Position numbers and translations under genes: made by a program. A DNA stretch of 64,000 nt, taken from NCBI GenBank assembly GCA_964247055.1, contig OZ176051.1, positions 11,408,001 to 11,472,000 on the forward strand, read 5' to 3'. Position 1 is the stretch's first letter. Every line of letters begins with the position of its first letter. This DNA comes from Paragordius varius (taxonomy: Eukaryota > Nematomorpha). Below the pieces are notes generated by a model that was not told where the DNA came from, did no database searches, and saw only the letters and a program-made list of their open reading frames with translations. This document shows, one piece after another, positions 45,419 through 56,779 of this stretch.

Positions 45419-47665
45419 TTAACAAAATGTTTTACATAACACACATTTATTTGTTGTCCGTTTTTCAAGATATTTGGCGTTTGTACACAAAATTTGGGTG
45501 ATTATGTGCGTATTGAAATTGAAAAGTTTGCAAGTGTTATTTCGAAAGCGCTCACTTAGTCTAAGTCTTTGGAGCGTTTGATTAATTGTTATCTATATGT
45601 AAGTAAACAAAATTATTAACATATATACATATAAAATAAATGTAGTTAGAAGATACTTGGGACGACGGATCCATTGAAATATAGTCTTTTTTGCCAGTTT
45701 TATAACTCACAATGGCAAATGAACAATTTCCTTCAACTCTCCAATTATATATTTGGTTTGTCTATATATACCATTTACAATTCAAATTCACCCTTAAACA
45801 ATTCAAATTCACCCTTGAACAATTCAAATTCACCCTTAAACAATTCAAATTCACCCTCGGACAATTCAAATTCACCCTCAAATATAATATATATGTTTTT
45901 TAGGATTAAAAATTACCTATATTTATATATTTTTAAAAAATAAATATTTTGTTTTAAATTAAAATAATACTGAAAAAATAATAAACTATACCATAAAAAT
46001 ATATTTCATATTAATAATGAATTATATTAGTTCGAAAACACATAATTTATTTTTAGGGTGAATTTGAATTGTTTAAGGGTGAATTTGAATTGTTCAAGGG
46101 TGAATTTGAATTGTTCAAGGGTAATTTTGAACTGTAAATTTTAAATATATGACTATATACTATGGTAAACACGATTAATTAATAAAACCTGATCGGGTGT
46201 TGTGATAGTAAAATTTTTCCAGGCTTTGATTAATTCCACCATATTTGAGGTGTGTGCGAAGAATGATACATTTAAGGTTTGATTGATAATTTTAAAACAA
46301 TCATTGATATTTGGAAATTTAACTTTGACCCCTGTTTGTTTTACCAAAGAAACGTTTCTATAAATTATTTAGGTTTCTATTGAAATACCGGAAAAATGTT
46401 ATCGGAGCTTGGTTGGTGATTATATTATAGAACCCACTCTTAGTAATATTACATAAATCGCTAGACCAAATATACGAAACTATGAATTAGATTATATCAA
46501 ATACTTTTATAAGGCTCAATTATTGATGATTGGTGTGATGTGCCTAATTATATATAAAATATAATATATACTTTTGTTGCATTCCTTAAGTATAAAACCT
46601 AAACTTTCATAAACATCAACAGAGTCAAAAATTTGTGGATTTATCCATAATTCCACCTCACTATAGCGCCCCTCAATGTTGGATCTTTTGATGGAATAAT
46701 TTGTATAGATGTCAAATATTTCGACTGGACTACCAATTTTTTGAACTATAACAGTCTAAAACATATATTTATTTGAAATTGGGATAATAAATACTTTTAC
46801 GTAAAATATATAGAATCATAATACATCTTATTAATACATTTTTATCCAATTTAGCTTAATATGTATAATCTGTATGTTTTATGTTTTATATTTTAAATTT
46901 TAATTGATTTCCTGTAGAAGTGATTGGATGGCTGACAAATTTTTAGTTTTAAAAGTACATTTAACATAAATTTATTATATAAAATATACAGCATTTTGCC
47001 ATACATTAATTAAACATATGAAGTTTGCCCGGACCTTATTCAATTGCTTAATGTGTTTAAATTTAACAAACCCCAAAAACAACTTTTATTAATTAATTTA
47101 GCGTTTAAATCTTAAGAAAAAATAACAAATATTGAATAAAATAAAAAAATAATGTAAGAAAGGACAAAATTGTTTAATCAACATTTCATTGTTTTTTTCC
47201 ATACACTACCATGTTGCAAATTGCTCAACTATAGTAATAAGCAAGCATTAAACTGCATACTTTATATGCTTGAATGGTGTATGAAGAGAAAATCGACGAA
47301 TCTGGACAAGGAATTTTAATAGAACCAAAACATATACATGAATTTTAATAATTAATTAGAAAACTGTTATAATACTTTGGATGGTGAACTCCAAGGACTT
47401 TTTTCTAACGGTCGTATGACAAATTCAGATTCCCCACCTTCTGTTATGTAAATTTCTTTAATCCAATTTGTTGGTAATTGTATGTAAAACTAATAATTAT
47501 GTGAATTATTTAACCCTATTAGATACATTAGTTAGATTATATAGTTGATCGTAATCATTTATGATTAAACTTGCTGACACGTTATTTACTATCAAAGTCT
47601 GCGGTACTTTCCAAACTACAAAGGTATTTTCTCGTTTTATAGTGGAATTTTTGGGCAGATTAAAT
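45419..47665 (-). CDS. sequon-rich glycoprotein-like gene (N-terminus not found)
   Basis: Not recognised as a known family. Exons in transcription order: 47515-47665, 47376-47489, 46572-46755, 46189-46357, 45657-45761, 45419-45592, ending in a TAA. Junctions 1-2, 2-3, 4-5 and 5-6 are in phase; 3-4 is not resolved, so one boundary there is wrong or a small exon is missed. The first intron is only 25 nt. The protein is rich in N-x-S/T sequons (NST, NVS, NLT, NYS, NQT, NFT, NNT), which suggests passage through the secretory pathway. Recognisable stretches: PTNWIKEIYITEGGESEF, GSPVEIFDIYTNYSIKR, FPNINDCFKII, CSFAIVSYKTGKKDYI and, near the end, TNKCVLCKTFC. It is paralogous to the 8-10.7 kb gene. 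A signal peptide was not found upstream of 47665. Confidence 0.6.
45769..46142. mobile_element. TACCATT MITE, copy c, making up most of a 427-nt intron
   Basis: Begins TACCATTTACAATTCAAATT with five 21-bp units. The far side has three to four units and a more worn end (GAACTGTAAATTTTA). The interior matches copies a and b. The intron of the minus-strand gene runs 45762-46188, so the element occupies about 88% of it; the acceptor TATATATAG lies directly against its end. Confidence 0.85.
47190..47262. mobile_element. partial CAGTATGC-type MITE
   Basis: CCATACACTACCATGTTGCA, AATTGCTCAACTATAG and GCAAGCATTAAACTGCATAC match one arm of the MITEs at 30.2 and 18.6 kb. The opposite arm is not recognisable. 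It lies in the intron between exons at 47376 and 46755. Confidence 0.5.
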
Positions 47666-47699
47666 CTGTTATAGATAAAATAATTATATTAAAACTGTC

Positions 47700-48680
47700 T
47701 ATAAAATATAATATTTAAGGCCGCGATACTCAAAGCCTAAAAATGCTTTTATATGGCCCTACATTTATTAAATTTTTCAATTTATTTATTGCTTTTGACT
47801 CTAATTATCTTCAAATGTTTCAACAACTATAAGTTATCGATATTATATGGTACAACTGCTCTTGCAAGATAAATAGTTTTTGCGGCCCTTTAAATTTTAT
47901 GTAAATGCTTGTTCCACCAACTAAGAATTTTAATGCTAAATATTTTAAATTATTGCAGTAATGCAATATTCATAGTAAATTATTCAAAGAAGATTCTAAT
48001 TTTAGCCATTTTTTGATTTTTACAGTCTAAACAGGGGTGACCATAGCAAATTGCTTTAAGCCGCATTTTTGGCTTTCAAAAACTTGGGCGATCCTCATTT
48101 CAAAACGATTATAAAGACATGAAATTTTTAATTATTAGATTTAATTCAGCGGTAAACTGCGGCCCTTAAGATGTTTGGCCCTGAATTATTTATTTATCTA
48201 TTTATGTCCTGATTAAGAGTACATCCGCAAATGTGGCCATGAAATATGCAATATTTGTCAGTATTGTATGGGTGACTTGGAAAAATAAATGGCCCTTTAA
48301 ATTTTTGGATAAGTAGAACTGTTTAAAACATTTGGATTAAGAGCACAATACACCGGCAATAACCAATTATTCTGTTCCAAAATTTGCAAAGATTTATATA
48401 TTTTGTTTAAGAAATATACCTGGATATTAAATTTAAAAATTTATATAATAAGCAACAATTATATAACCCTTTACCGAACAAATGGTAATTATGAAATTTA
48501 ACTATGCTGGGTAATTAAACATGAATGCTTAAAAATAATTAAAGGTAAAAATAATAATTTAATAATAAAGATTTCGTAGATCATAAAATTATTATTTTAG
48601 TTGGTATTTATTCAAATTTTGCGCGAACAGGTCAAAGAGTGGTGGAGTGCCACAAGCCCGCGGCTCTTGTTGGGCAAATA
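47700..48680. repeat. decayed hAT/ZBED-type fragments
   Basis: Repeated GGCCGC / GCGGCCCTT motifs: GGCCGCGATACTCAAAGCC near 47720, TGCGGCCCTTTAAATTTT near 47881, CAGGGGTGACCATAG near 48035, ACTGCGGCCCTTAAGATG near 48157, CAAGCCCGCGGCTCTTG near 48653. These are like the termini of the 16.2-kb hAT element. No intact ends. Confidence 0.35.
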
Positions 48681-49859
48681 CCTGGTCTAAGTATAGGTCT
48701 TGTAAATTTATTTATTTTTTTATCAAAATAAACGTTGCGAATTAGCCAAAACACAGAAAATATTAGGTTGCAAAATGTATTTTTTCCATTTTTACTCTTA
48801 AAATTTTTTTTTAAAATGAATTACCAAAATATAAAATGGCATATATTAATTTCAGCCTAATCAATGATTAAAAAATTTAAATTAAAAAGTTAGGTAACTC
48901 ATCATTAATTACAATCGACAATTTTGGTTCTTTTACAGTGAAAGACAATTTATAATCAAAAAAAATTATTAACTGCAAATATTAGAAGATGATCCATGGG
49001 AAAATGTCATAATTTACAATAAATATTTTTGACTTTTGATAAATAAATCAACACCATTAGTTATACTAAACCAGTTTAAAATTTTTATGATATAATAATA
49101 ATTAAAGGTAAAAGTTAGTAAAATTTTGAATAAAGCTGTCTCTTACTGTGATAAAATTGCTTCATAATTTGGAGAAAAGCGATTAAAATTTGATATTTCA
49201 CAAACATTAATGTAATCAGATATTGATTCTTTGAACAATACAATAAGAAGGTATATGATAAAATGTGAAAACATAAACGGTACTTTCCAACCAATTAAAA
49301 ATTAATTAATTCATCTAATTTTTCAATAAAATTTTCTATTTATATGGTAGGGATAGGAGAGCGTAGACATCCTAAAAATATATAGTATGAAATATAAAAA
49401 TAGATTTTTACTATGCACAACTAACTATGGAAATAACATAATATAGGTAATTTACTTCTTTTCTAAATATAGATTAGAAATAAATTTAGTTACAATATTT
49501 TTAAAAATTAACTCTTTTTTTTCATACCTAAAAATAAATGTATAATAAATCTTTTTATCATACAATAGTGTAAAGCTTCAGAATAATGAATATCAAAATG
49601 ATAAATGCTAAATTATTAAAAAAAATTATTTATTTTTCTATTAGCCAAAATCTGGAATTTTTATCGCCACCTACTCTGACACGCATCGCTATGTCAAAAA
49701 CAAATAGTTAAATTTTCTTCTAAAACACAAAACACGGACTCACAAAAGCCGTTAATTTTGTCTGGAATCGTTTTGTTAGGCAGGTCGGTAGATATAAAAA
49801 CGCCTCCTAATATTTTCGCCTTTAAACCAGAAAATTTTTGAAACCATATTTAATATATA
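48681..49859. other. intergenic, nothing recognised
   Basis: Low-complexity AT-rich sequence with no supported frames. Confidence 0.4.
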
Positions 49860-50215
49860 TGGTCTCATGCAGAAAAATTGTTTCAAGCCACTTCATATTT
49901 ATATGGCGTATTTCACAGAGGATGGATCCCTATTCAGGGGTGAATGGGCTCCGCTAAATTTTAAGCCTCCACATGGGAAATACCTGAAAGTTTATTACCA
50001 CCATATGGTCTTTAAAGATTGAAATTAGCCTTATGTAATATAATTTGGCGTATTTTACAGAGGTTGAGGCTCTACTGAGCGGCTCATGTTATAAAGCCGC
50101 TGGTCTAAAATTTTTCGTTTTATATTCTGCTAATATCAACATATTTTTATCAAAGCTAAACCATATGATGGCGTATTTTAGAAGGCCTCTTCGGCGACCA
50201 ATTTAAAAGAGCTCT
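49860..50215. repeat. degenerate direct repeat around a GGCGTATTT motif
   Basis: ATATGGCGTATTTCACAGAG (about 49901), ATTTGGCGTATTTTACAGAG (about 50043) and GATGGCGTATTTTAGAAGGC (about 50169) recur at spacings of about 140 and 125 bp. Each is preceded by a GGTCT stretch. It looks like an old tandem repeat. Confidence 0.4.
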
Positions 50216-51489
50216 AGGTTTAAATGGTTTTCTTTTGTACTGAAATCTAAGAATATTCTAACTTAGGCAAACGATTGCTTCAAAAAATTATTTATAGACG
50301 TATTCAATATTCAAAAAATCTTATATTTATACTTACAGTGGATATTGGCGCACATTTAATTGCAAACAGCGACTTTAGATACTTAAATTTGCCACAATTT
50401 AACATCTACTTCGATTCGCGTGCCTTTTGATAAATGGTTCCGATTCGGAATTCACATTATTTTGAACTGTTAAAAATCAGCCACTAAAATATAAATAAAA
50501 AGGCCACTAATATTCTGTTATATTTGTTATCCATTAGTTATATGGCACAATGCGAAGGCTTGTTTTAGGGATAATAAAAATAAATTTATTTAGATCTTGT
50601 TATAGTCATCTGGTTAGCATAGAAAAAAAGATCATAATATTATTTTAGATAACTCAACTTTATTTTAGATAACTCAAAAAATACAAAAGTTTTTTGTGTC
50701 AAAGAATATAAGTAAAATATTTTCGGTATAATGAAAAATCGTGTATTTCGGATATTTTACGGCTAAATAATATATATATATATATATATATATTGAGCAA
50801 ATCAGAAAAAATAATTCGAACGATATTTCTTTATTTAGAGTATGTTTCTTTTTGATGTTGTCTAACTTCTGTTTAATAATAATTAATGTCATTTTGATAT
50901 TATTTTTTATGTGTATTTATTACATATTTTATATAGAGCTGGTTAACCTTATTTACGGAAGACATGTGACCATGATCTTTTTTTAGTGTTTACCAAATTT
51001 TATGATCTCAAAGACAATTTTAGGAGCTACCTTTTTAGGGTGCGAGGTTTGGAACGAAATCGTGTTAGTTATTAAACATTTAAAAATAGAATCAGGCTGG
51101 TTAATAAAATTTTGCTGCAATTAGTTAAAAAATTATAACCAGTTTAATCTCATATCAGGAGCTCATTAAGAATAAGGTTCTGGCAACATATACTTTCGTT
51201 TCGTATTTAAAGTTTTAAAGAATTGTTAGCCAGTATTTTTACGCTATCTGCTTAAATAAAATAATGTATTGGATATTGCTTGGTTCGTATTGACATATGG
51301 AGGCATAAAAACATGATAGTTTTTACCAAAAAAATCGACGGTTCTAAGTTGAATTGGGGCACTCGAAAACCAGTCTTCGCTGTTAATAATGATGAAAACA
51401 TGTAGCGCATGCAATAAAATTGCTTTTTAAACCAACAATTATATATATAAGTTTTATATTAACTTCTTTACTGTTTTATAAAGAGTAAG
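50216..51489. other. intergenic, nothing recognised
   Basis: Contains a short (TA)n run near 50768-50793. No gene supported. Confidence 0.4.
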
Positions 51490-51700
51490 GGTATAATCAG
51501 ATATTCCATTTTCAGTCAAAAACAAGACTTTTTCAACCAAACGCAACACTTTTTCAAGCGAACGAAACATTTTCCAGCTAATATTAATTAACAAATGTTG
51601 GTTAGCTAGAACAAATGTTGCATTTGACTGATAAAATGTTGCGTCTGCTTGAAAAAGTTTACGTTTTTGATTAAAATGGTTATCTAATTACATAAAATTA
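51490..51700. mobile_element. short palindromic MITE with internal repeats
   Basis: The left half has CAGTCAAAAACAAGACTTTT, CAACCAAACGCAACACTTTT and CAAGCGAACGAAACATTTTC. The right half has the inverse (AACAAATGTTGCATTTGACT, AAAATGTTGCGTCTGCTTGA, AAAAGTTTACGTTTTTGATT). The AAACATTTTCC style resembles the tips of the 23.6-24.6 kb palindrome. Confidence 0.55.
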
Positions 51701-51941
51701 GACAAATATACCATTACCCATATTTTCTATTATATCGACTTCTTCTGTTCTTATTAGCTTTTGAACAGATCTTTGAATCCGAATGTTTGAGTTAACTAGA
51801 ATAATTTATTAAACCCACATAATTTTGATTTTGGATAAAAAATTTACTGCAAAGGTAATTATAATGATGCATTTATATGATGTAATTTTAAATATAATTA
51901 ATGAAAATTTGAACATTTTAATAAAGATCTAGCTGGCAATT

Positions 51942-52805
51942 TCACCCTTGAGTAGTTGCTTCGCTAAGTTTCTTGGATATTCCTCTAGGAATTTGCCAAT
52001 CAGCTGGTACCCCACGTTTTACTATGTAAAAAAGAAATAAAAACAAAATAATAAATTAATATATAAAATTTGGTAAATAAAATACAACTCTTCTAAGATT
52101 TTTTTCACCCTAAAATTTTCACGATATGTCAATATATTGGTTTATGTGCTGATATTTTACCTTTTTAATGGGAAAATTTTTTCGTGATATATCTTTCAAT
52201 ATATGACCAAACTAGTTTGGAACATTTATTTATGCCTGTATATTAATTTATTTAGATTTTTTTAAACATAAATTAATAGAATTTAAATGTAAAATAAAAT
52301 TATTAGGATAATATTGCATAAACCGGTTCATAAATGTCCTATTATTTGTTTTGTATTAAGTTACTATATCCTGTAAAAATTTGGGAATCAAATAACAATT
52401 TTCAAAAATATGCTGATTAAATCGTAAAAATGATATTTCTTTAGCAGAGTTTCTGAGTAGCTATTGGGAACAAAAATTGGTGAAAAGTCGTATTTATATT
52501 GTGGCAATTAATCTCTTATTTAAATTCTTGTATTATATTTATCCCATATCCTTATTTGCGTCTAGCAAAGCCATTTATAAATAACCCTCTTCTAAAACAT
52601 TATATAAAAGTGCATGTTTTAGGGTTAAAATGACATTCATTTTCGCTGAAAACACACGACACATAGATAATAACTATATGTTAACATTTTTGTGTTCTTT
52701 AATCATAACAAAAAGAATTTGTATACCTAATCTAGCATTTGCAGTACCAACGGTTAGCATCAAAACAATACATCCCAAAAAGAGGAGTAATCCTTGAATA
52801 TTCAT
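51942..52805 (-). CDS. two-exon gene for a 52-residue secreted peptide
   Basis: Exon 1 is 52727-52805 and exon 2 is 51942-52021; the junction splits a GTA codon (G|TA), and the total is 53 codons with a TGA stop. The leader MNIQGLLLFLGCIVLMLTVG then TANA is a clear signal peptide with an A-x-A cleavage site. The rest begins RLVKRG, where KR could be a dibasic processing site. The remaining 23 residues include GVPADWQIPRGISKKLSE. There are no cysteines in the mature part. A TATA box lies about 42 nt upstream of the ATG, and the intron is about 705 nt with GT-AG ends. It may encode a neuropeptide-like or effector-type secreted peptide; the type is unknown. The ORF is too short for gene callers that require about 60 codons. 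Confidence 0.7.
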
Positions 52806-52846
52806 GTTTAAAATTTATAATAATATTTTAACAAACCAGGTAGGTC

Positions 52847-52854
52847 TATTTATA
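52847..52854 (-). promoter_or_regulatory. TATA box of the secreted-peptide gene
   Basis: TATAAATA on the minus strand (in GGTATAAATAGACC), about 42 nt upstream of the ATG at 52805. Confidence 0.65.
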
Positions 52855-53339
52855 CCTTAGACAGAATAATCATAATTAATCATAAAATATTTAAAGTTGT
52901 TTATATAATATATAAAAATATGGTTTGTTGCCATAAAATTTTCAAGGTCAGACAAAATCATTTGTAATCAGTCATCTTATATAATAACTCATGGTAGGTG
53001 GCCAAAATTAATTTTCTAGATTATAAGTATTGGTCACAAGCTAATTTTATATAAAAAAATTACCATAAATCACAATTTTCTAATATACTGTAACCAAATA
53101 TTGAAGTTCAATTTCGAGAGTTTTTACAATTAAAATGACATTTTCAATATTATGCCAATTCTAATTTTTGTGTTTTGGTTTTCAAGGTCAAAAGAAAATA
53201 AGTTATTAATAAATAATTTGTAAATCGTATACAAAATAATAAACTAGATATTATCTAATTAATTTTACAAATTCTTTCACATAATTATCATGCATTACGT
53301 GTCCTCAAAATAACCTGTTAAATATATATTCTGATAGTA

Positions 53340-53860
53340 AAATGTAATCAAGATTATCATAATGCTCTTGGTTTTGGCTCCGAGTAATATAAGAAAGTTA
53401 ACTACGCTTTTGTGGTGAGTGCTAATTATCAGATGGCAAAATTTGAGCACATTTTTTTTAATAAATTTTTTTTAATGAAAGCTAGCTTCATTCCAAATAT
53501 ATATCTTAAACTAAATAAAAAGCAAAACAATATTAAAAAATTATCTTCATATGTGAGTGCCGAAAGTCCCAAAATTGTTTTATAAAATGAACTTGTACTC
53601 CTTAAATATAAGCAAAAATGCCGGGGTTGCGCGATAATTTTAAATATATGCTAAATTTTGTTATATCAACAAAAAATAAACATAAAAAATGCATAAATTT
53701 ATCAAAATTTAATTTTTAATAAATTTTTGTTGAAACAAACTTCATACTATTTTGTTGAAAGATAAAAACGGTATGAAGGTATGAAAAGCTTTGAGAATAT
53801 ATAAAAACACCTTTTTTTTGTTGTTGAAAATTTCTATCGCTTAATTTAAATTAGGGTCTG
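53340..53860. repeat. half copy of palindromic family A (copy 4)
   Basis: GGTTTTGGCTCCGAG, ATCAGATGGCAAAATTTGAG, GAGTGCCGAAAGTCCCAAAA and AAAATGCCGGGGTTGCGCGA match the left arm of the 38.1-kb copy. The inverted partner arm was not found. Confidence 0.5.
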
Positions 53861-54619
53861 TTTAAAAATTTGGTGAATTTTAAGAGCCACAATATTGATC
53901 TAACATAATTTGAAGACGAACTATTTATCCAATGATAAGCCTATAACTTGGCGTAATATTTATTATATAGGTTTTAGCCAAGACTAAATATTTGGATATT
54001 TAGACTTTGTTGTCTGAGGCAAGAACTTCTCTGTAGCTATGTTAAGTATCAGATTCCTAAAAGCCATTCCAAAACGAGTAAATATCTTAAAACAACGTTT
54101 CATGAGAATTTATTAAATTAAAAGTTGTTGTGATCTGGTAAATATATGTATATGGCTTTACAGTATGCATTTTAATGTATGTTCAGTAATTTTATTGCCA
54201 GTCGAAAAACATAAATGGTTTATCCAATGCGTAAAATACTGACCCACGAAATTATTTCGTAGTACACATATGAAAGAGGATTAACGTGAGAATCAACATA
54301 GGCTTTAATTTGATGGATTTTTTGTAATGTTAAATTTTGACAATATTATAGCAATTTATGTTAACATTTGTAATATTGTTGTTACGTATTTAGATGCGGA
54401 ATTTTGTGGGTTTTTATCTTTGATAAATTAATAAATAGTAAAATACGTATTTTAAGATTTTTTATGTTATTTATTCCTAAATTTAAAAATAAATATTTTT
54501 CAACATGCTAAATACCTGGATTAATCAATATTGGTATTATAATTTTATATTGTATTACTAATTAAAAAAAACAGGTAAATATATATTTGTGAAAATTTTA
54601 GTAGATTTTAGATTTTTGT

Positions 54620-55030
54620 ATCATGTTTTGCATTGTTAATTGTAATTTATTACTACATATTTTGGACATTATTATAAATACAGGTAAGAATTGCGGTTTT
54701 TAGTAAAAATTTAGTTTTTTTTGTTTTTTAGGTTTTGCATTGTTTATTGTAATTACTACATATTTTGGACATTATAATAAATACAGGTAAAAATAGCGGT
54801 TTCTAATAAATTTAGTAAAAATTTAGTTTTTTTTTGTTTTTTTAGTTGCATTGTTAAATGTAATTAATTACTACATATTTTGGACATTATAATGGTAAAA
54901 ATTGCGGTTTTTAACAAACTTAGTAAAAATTTAGTTTTTTTTGTTTTTTAGGTTTTGCATTGTAAATTATGCATAGTCTTGAAAAATTTTTACATATAAT
55001 AAAGACAGGTAAAAATCAATGTTTTTCGGT
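54620..55030. repeat. left-arm array of about 109-bp repeats (four units)
   Basis: The GCATTG landmark recurs at 54630, 54737, 54848 and 54957, spacing 107-111. Each unit has a T-rich run ending TTTTTTAG, about 55 nt beginning GTTTTGCATTG and containing ACATATTTTGGACATTATAA, then ACAGGTAAAAAT or ATGGTAAAAATTG. Confidence 0.9.
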
Positions 55031-55991
55031 TTTATATGTATTTATAAATACCAACCAATATAAAAAATAATCTATATTCACATAAACATCGATATATATA
55101 TTCAAATAAAATATATTTATTAAAAATTTTAGAGGTTTAAAAGATCGATAATAAAGACCTTCTGCTAATTAAATCGCACAAAATATACTAAGCCGATATT
55201 TTTCAATCATCCTCCAAAAAGTATGAGGAAGCATATTATTTTTAGATATAAATAAATTTATTTATATAAAATAAATCATTATAATATAAATCATAATTCA
55301 ATGTTGGAATCATCCAGCTTTATGGTCGATCTATATCATCATTGTCATTGACCGTCTTGTGTGTTAGATTTGCTACAATTTAATGATTAATATCATCATT
55401 TATTATAATAGGACAGTTGAATTTTGAAAACACTGATGCAATAGTGTGGGAGTCTTATTATCAGTAACATTATAATTTATACTGTTTGATATTCTATATA
55501 ATCCGGGTGATCATCTAAATAAAAAAAGATTATTGGGTTTTTAAAAATTATACTATCTCTTTTTTATGAACATAGCTGTCACAATCCGAAATACTGTTGG
55601 GAGCTAACACATTCTCATTGTTCGAATCCATAATTAATATAAAAATAATTTACCTTCATAATATTTGCAAAAAATGACTTTATTCATTATAAAAAAATTA
55701 AATATGATCTTTTTACAGTTTTCTTTTACATTTTCTTTTTAGCAACCAAAACAGCACGAAAAATTCCCTACACTATGAAGACAAGGCGCCTATTGCTGGC
55801 ATGGTATGAGTGCGAAGAAGAAATTTTATCAAATTTGTATTTTTTGTTAATACTATGAAGGGGATTCGTGTTTTTTAGTTTTGGCTCTTATAAAGAAAAT
55901 GCAGATGGAAAAATTCATAACATTTTTTATTTTATTTTTTATAAAAAAATATTTTTCCAATTTTATGAAGGTTAATTTATTTATTATTTAA

Positions 55992-56324
55992 TTGGTGTTA
56001 GCTCCGATTAGCGTTTCTAATTGTGATAATAGTTATGGAATCCAGGAAAGCGATTGTAGGAACAGTAATATTATTTTATTAAATTCCATAAAAACTCATC
56101 TATTTATGTTAGCTGATTTAATCATCCCAGAGAATGATGGTAAAATATTCTTAATTTTATCCACGTTTTCCAGTGATCTTTTGGATGATAAATTGAGTCT
56201 TTTATCAGGTATTTTTGTTAGATTTCATAAAAAAGAGCTAGTGAATATAATTTTTAAAAACCCAATAATCTTTTTTTATTTAGATGATCACCCGGATTAT
56301 ATAGAATATCAAACAAGTGTATAA
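55992..56324 (+). CDS. small ORF inside the foldback right arm
   Basis: About 110 codons open from a non-ATG position, with VLAPISVSNCDNS near the start and YLDDHPDYIEYQTSV at the end. The inverted left arm encodes a related but shortened piece (minus strand, near 55634-55550): MDSNNENVLAPNSISDCDSY, ending soon after at HKKEIV. The middle of the right-arm frame (about 160 bp) is absent from the left arm. No domain is recognised. It may be an exon remnant of a former transposon or host gene, or a chance frame; confidence that it is translated is low. Confidence 0.25.
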   Translation: MVLAPISVSNCDNSYGIQESDCRNSNIILLNSIKTHLFMLADLIIPENDGKIFLILSTFSSDLLDDKLSLLSGIFVRFHKKELVNIIFKNPIIFFYLDDHPDYIEYQTSV

Positions 56325-56779
56325 ATTATAATGTTACTGATAATAAGACTCCCACACTATTGCATCAGTGTTTTCAAATTCAACTGTCCTATTATAATAA
56401 TTGATGATATTAATCATTAAATTGTAGCAAATCTAACATACAAGACGGTCAATGACAATGATGATATAGATCGACCATAAAGCTGGATATATTATAATGA
56501 TTTATTTTATATAAATAAATTTATTTATATCTAAAAATAATATGCTTCTTATTCATACTTTTTGGAGGATGATTGAAAAATATCGGCTTAGTATATTTTG
56601 TGCGATTTAATTAGCAGAAGGTCTTTATTATCGATCTTTTAAACCTCTAAAATTTTTAATAAATATATTTTATTTGCATCTATACATCGATGTATGTGAA
56701 TATAGATTATTCATATTGGTTTGTATTTATAAATACATATAAAACCGAAAAACATTGATTTTTACCTATCTTTATTATA

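Noticed and set aside
45674-45943. Plus-strand frames with repeating NSNSPLN or QFKFTLK peptides
   Set aside because: Translations of the MITE 21-bp repeats, not a repetitive protein.
55600-55640. GTTCGAATCC resembling a tRNA T-loop
   Set aside because: No cloverleaf could be built around it; it is in the foldback arm, inside the MDSNNEN coding piece. No tRNA gene was recognised in the window.
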